Below are positions 61,162-64,000 of a DNA stretch of 64,000 bases, piece by piece. The notes under the pieces are model-generated. The model was not told where the DNA came from. It worked only from the letters and a program-made list of their open reading frames with translations, and did not search any database. The position numbers and the translations under genes were made by a program. This DNA is from Neckera pumila (lineage: Eukaryota; Streptophyta; Bryopsida; Hypnales; Neckeraceae). The stretch spans positions 1,690,065 through 1,754,064 of the forward strand of contig OZ018416.1 of assembly GCA_963969595.1 (NCBI GenBank). Reading direction: 5' to 3'. Every line of letters starts with the position of its first letter. Positions within the stretch are counted from its first letter, which is position 1.

Positions 61162-61922
61162 CCTCTAATGACCCAAGATTATTTTCTAATTGTTGCCCTT
61201 GTTTTCTGAGTTGCCCGTTTTCATTTTGAGTTTTTTGAAAAATGAAATTTATTTGTACAAAATAGACTACAACACAAATCCAATGGCTAGTGGTTTCATC
61301 AAATTCCGAGTTAAACTCCCCTTAGTGGGATTTTTCAAGTTAAATGGTGTAGTATAGTTTACAACTCACTTTTGGTGTTTGGTTTGGGCATGGACTAAAA
61401 AGTCAACCAACCAATGCACTTCTTGCCCACCTTATAAAGGTCAAATCCACCTTGAAAAGGGAAGATCCAAGGAGTTCAAGGAGAAGACAAGTGTCCCATT
61501 TTTTTTTCTCGTGCCAATACTACTCAAATTTTAGTGACCACCGTGTATTGCAAGTTAGACCATAAATTGAAAAATTCTTGGAATGATATGAAGTCTTACA
61601 TGTAAATTTCTCAACTCTTTTATCTTTCACTAAGCAATGAGCACAAAGAAGGCATTGTTCAAAATATTCACACAAAGATATGCTCCTTCAAAGTGTGCTG
61701 CCTTGTATTTCCATTGACCCAAAAAAACCTTCAAATTTAAATATCTACAAAATAGTGCGGTCCAATAATCTGAATTTTTTTGAGGGGATCAATTTCAATG
61801 TTAAATTCAAGATACTAAGGTTATATTCTATCTGATCTCAAGAAAAAATGAGCAAAAAAATTGCTCAAGTTGTTTGGCACTTTTGGCCCATTTTGAAAGA
61901 AAACCCTCCTTGGGTCATTAGG
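61162..61922. mobile_element. TTAA element type IV
   Basis: TTAA at 61158-61161 is followed by CCTCTAATGACCCAAG. The right end reads CTTGGGTCATTAGGC, its inverted repeat, but the outer GGTTAA has decayed to GCAAGG. It is about 760 bp and non-coding. The end resembles other TTAA elements only in its outer bases. Confidence 0.6.
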
Positions 61923-62196
61923 CAAGGTAAAGCCACTATTTGATTAGGGTTGAGGGTACATATTTTACAATAATGGATATGTACCTATTGTCAAAGAAAT
62001 AATTTCAATAATTTATTATATAACTTGAACTTTTTCACTTTAATCCATAGTATCCAAATAATACATTATTAGGTGAGTTTAAATCCTCATTCACTTGATA
62101 AAGAAAATATATACTTTGTAATAATGAAATAATAAATATGTTCAACCAAAGAAGTGATAATTTTTACTATATCTATCTTAGTCTATGGAAATCATT

Positions 62197-62436
62197 TTAT
62201 AGACTAAAATTGTTGTGATGAAGACTGGATGTGCGTCGAAATGGTATACATGCTTGTTGCTGAATATTTGGAAGCACTAAGCTTGAAGGTCCAGAGATAT
62301 TAAATGAGCTAGATTTATTGAAGGGTGCAGAGTCACTGATGATGTCTAGTGGGCTATCATCCTCGTCAAGAAAGTCGATGTCAGGCTTTGATGTTCCCAC
62401 TGGAACCAATCCATTATCTCGCATGTTTTGCACCAC
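62197..62436 (-). CDS. Possible terminal exon of a minus-strand gene
   Basis: On the minus strand a good acceptor (GAAATTAG|GTGGTG) precedes an open frame of 79 codons ending in TAA. It encodes a hydrophilic, Ser-rich tail with an acidic patch (KPDIDFLDEDDSPLDIISD) and a Ser/Asn-rich end. Composition is balanced and unlike the chance frames around it, which is why I list it. I do not recognise the protein. The upstream exons would lie to the right, and I could not find them with confidence. Confidence 0.3.
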   Translation of the reverse strand: MVQNMRDNGLVPVGTSKPDIDFLDEDDSPLDIISDSAPFNKSSSFNISGPSSLVLPNIQQQACIPFRRTSSLHHNNFSL

Positions 62437-64000
62437 CTAATTTCAAACCAATCAACTTAGCAAACATTTGCATTTTTTTTCAAAAATGTCCAATTTTAAA
62501 ACCTTAATTTTGAACTAGTTTTGTTTTTTCAGATTATTTTTTATTTAATAGTATTAGGATGATGGTTTTAGGGATCATACAAAAACTAAATTATTCAATT
62601 ATATGGAAAAAAAATTGGTAAAGATGACCAATTGCAAACTTTTGAGGAGTGTTCATTATAAATACCTATCTAACTTCTCCTTCATTGAATATACATATCT
62701 TTGATTGCATGATACTAGTATATCTTCTTTAATTTATTTATTTGTTGAAGTTCAAGCATATGACAATAGTTTAATATTTCACCTCCAATTTTTAATTATT
62801 CAAGGGAACATCTTATCATGATTAATAACATTGTAGAATTTTCTTGACTAACAATATTTTTTGGATTTTAATAATCATTATAAATGATTTGGCATTAATT
62901 AGTTGGAAGCTATGTGTTTAATACTAATGTTTTGTAATAGATATGGCCAATCACTTGGAATTTGGAGAATTGTTTGATTTTTTGAACAAAAACAAGCTAT
63001 CTTGTAACTAAAAGGTTCAACTTTTTGACTTAAATTACAACTCATATACCAAAAGGAAATAACATGTTGGAAGTAAAAACAAAGACAACTCCCTTTAAAC
63101 AAATCTTCTTCAAAGATAAACCGAATGAATAAGAATTATTAGACTATAGGTGAGGTCCTTGAGGGACAACAACCCCTTTTTCCCCCTTGATTATTAAGCC
63201 ATATGACAATTTCATGCTATGGCCTATGGATGCTTCAACGGCCTTGAAACTAGGATTGCATTGTGCCCATAGAAAACTATGAGAAGGGCTATTTGAGAAT
63301 TAAAACTTCAAGATAAATTTGCTTAAGTTGTAATTGTTAAAACATAATTGAATTATATATAAATTTTACTTTATTACTTGTTTATCCTTTATGAAGTTTG
63401 TAATAGAGATAAGGTATATGATTGTTGCTAGCATTAACACTTGCTATAGGCATTGTCATCTTTATATCTTTTGTAAACTTTATTAACCATTAGGTACTTG
63501 AATTAAGGATATATGATTATTTTGAAAATTTATCAAAGATAAATACTTGAAACACCTCCAAAATACCTATAATAGAAATTCAAGTAGAGCATTCTTTCTT
63601 CTTCCATTGATATATTTCATGATTTTTCTAGAAATGTCAGCAAATATTAATAAGACACAATACACTTTCTACAACATTCATCATCCTTCCAGTGGGTGGT
63701 TGAGCACTTAGGGATTAACCTTGAAAGAACGAGGCACATCAGGTTGCCAACCACTAAGGTATCACTAAGGTAGCCAACCAAATTTTACCACTTTATTGTC
63801 AACAAGTGCATTCTTTATCATTTCTACAATAGAATTAATTGTAAACCCCAATTTGTAGAAGGGGTATCAAAAAAGGTTTAACTCAGAATAACTAGTACAA
63901 AAGAAACACAGCAACAAACTCCATTAGACCAAATTTGGGTGCTTCAAGAAATTTTGTCCTATGTTTTTCTAGAACTTGGGCTCCTAGTCCTTCATTGTAC
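62437..64000. other. AT-rich sequence at the window edge
   Basis: No gene, RNA or element border is supported. Any further exons of the minus-strand frame at 62197-62436 should lie here or beyond the window. Confidence 0.35.

Noticed and set aside
1..64000. CRISPR arrays, bacterial operons, rRNA or tRNA genes
   Set aside because: No direct-repeat/spacer array, no operon-like gene packing and no recognisable rRNA or tRNA sequence was seen. The window is eukaryotic nuclear DNA.

Overview
This is nuclear DNA of a photosynthetic eukaryote in the green-plant lineage. The evidence is a single-exon gene for a plastid-targeted membrane protein, the exons of a plant SUVR-type histone H3K9 methyltransferase, and spliceosomal introns. 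A streptophyte alga or another repeat-rich early green lineage is my best guess, because intact-looking piggyBac domains are unusual in flowering plants, but the sequence alone does not fix the species. Most of the window is AT-rich, gene-poor transposon debris. A more GC-balanced island runs from about 16.1 to 26.6 kb, with smaller ones at 41.6-42.3 kb and 45.7-47.3 kb, and the coding-like sequence lies mainly in these.

Layout. At 0-15.2 kb there are non-autonomous elements: a TTAA-flanked element, a Helitron-like element, one TTAA element nested in another, a perfect 172-bp CACTA-type foldback, a further TTAA element and a MITE. At 16.1-16.9 kb is a decayed reading frame of unknown function. 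At 17.4-18.7 kb is the first of two inverted copies of a 1.3-1.7 kb repeat; the second is at 29.4-31.1 kb. At 19.0-25.8 kb is a broken multi-exon region that ends in clear pre-SET, SET and post-SET exons; it also holds a coiled coil and a RING-like finger further upstream. At 26.4-32.6 kb is a dead piggyBac transposase. Its catalytic core and its C-terminal cysteine-rich domain are separated by the second inverted-repeat copy. Its 3' end is the same sequence as the MITE-like TTAA elements elsewhere, so it looks like a parent of that family. From 32.6 to 41.1 kb I see no gene. At 41.1-41.4 kb is a second Helitron-like copy, at 41.65-42.26 kb the one apparently intact gene, and at 45.7-47.3 kb a minus-strand secreted dienelactone-hydrolase-like pseudogene. 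At 49.3-54.2 kb four TTAA elements lie almost end to end, one of them carrying a nested TA-flanked MITE. From 54.2 to 64 kb there are more MITEs and one possible terminal exon on the minus strand.

How it fits together. The main theme is a piggyBac-type transposon system: a decayed transposase source plus at least ten non-autonomous relatives that share TTAA target sites and CCCCTAAAG-type ends. The two recognisable conserved host-type genes besides the plastid protein (methyltransferase and hydrolase) each carry a frameshift and an in-frame TAG, so both are called pseudogenes. An assembly error or unusual decoding remains a less likely alternative. All similarities were judged by eye; no alignment or database search was run.
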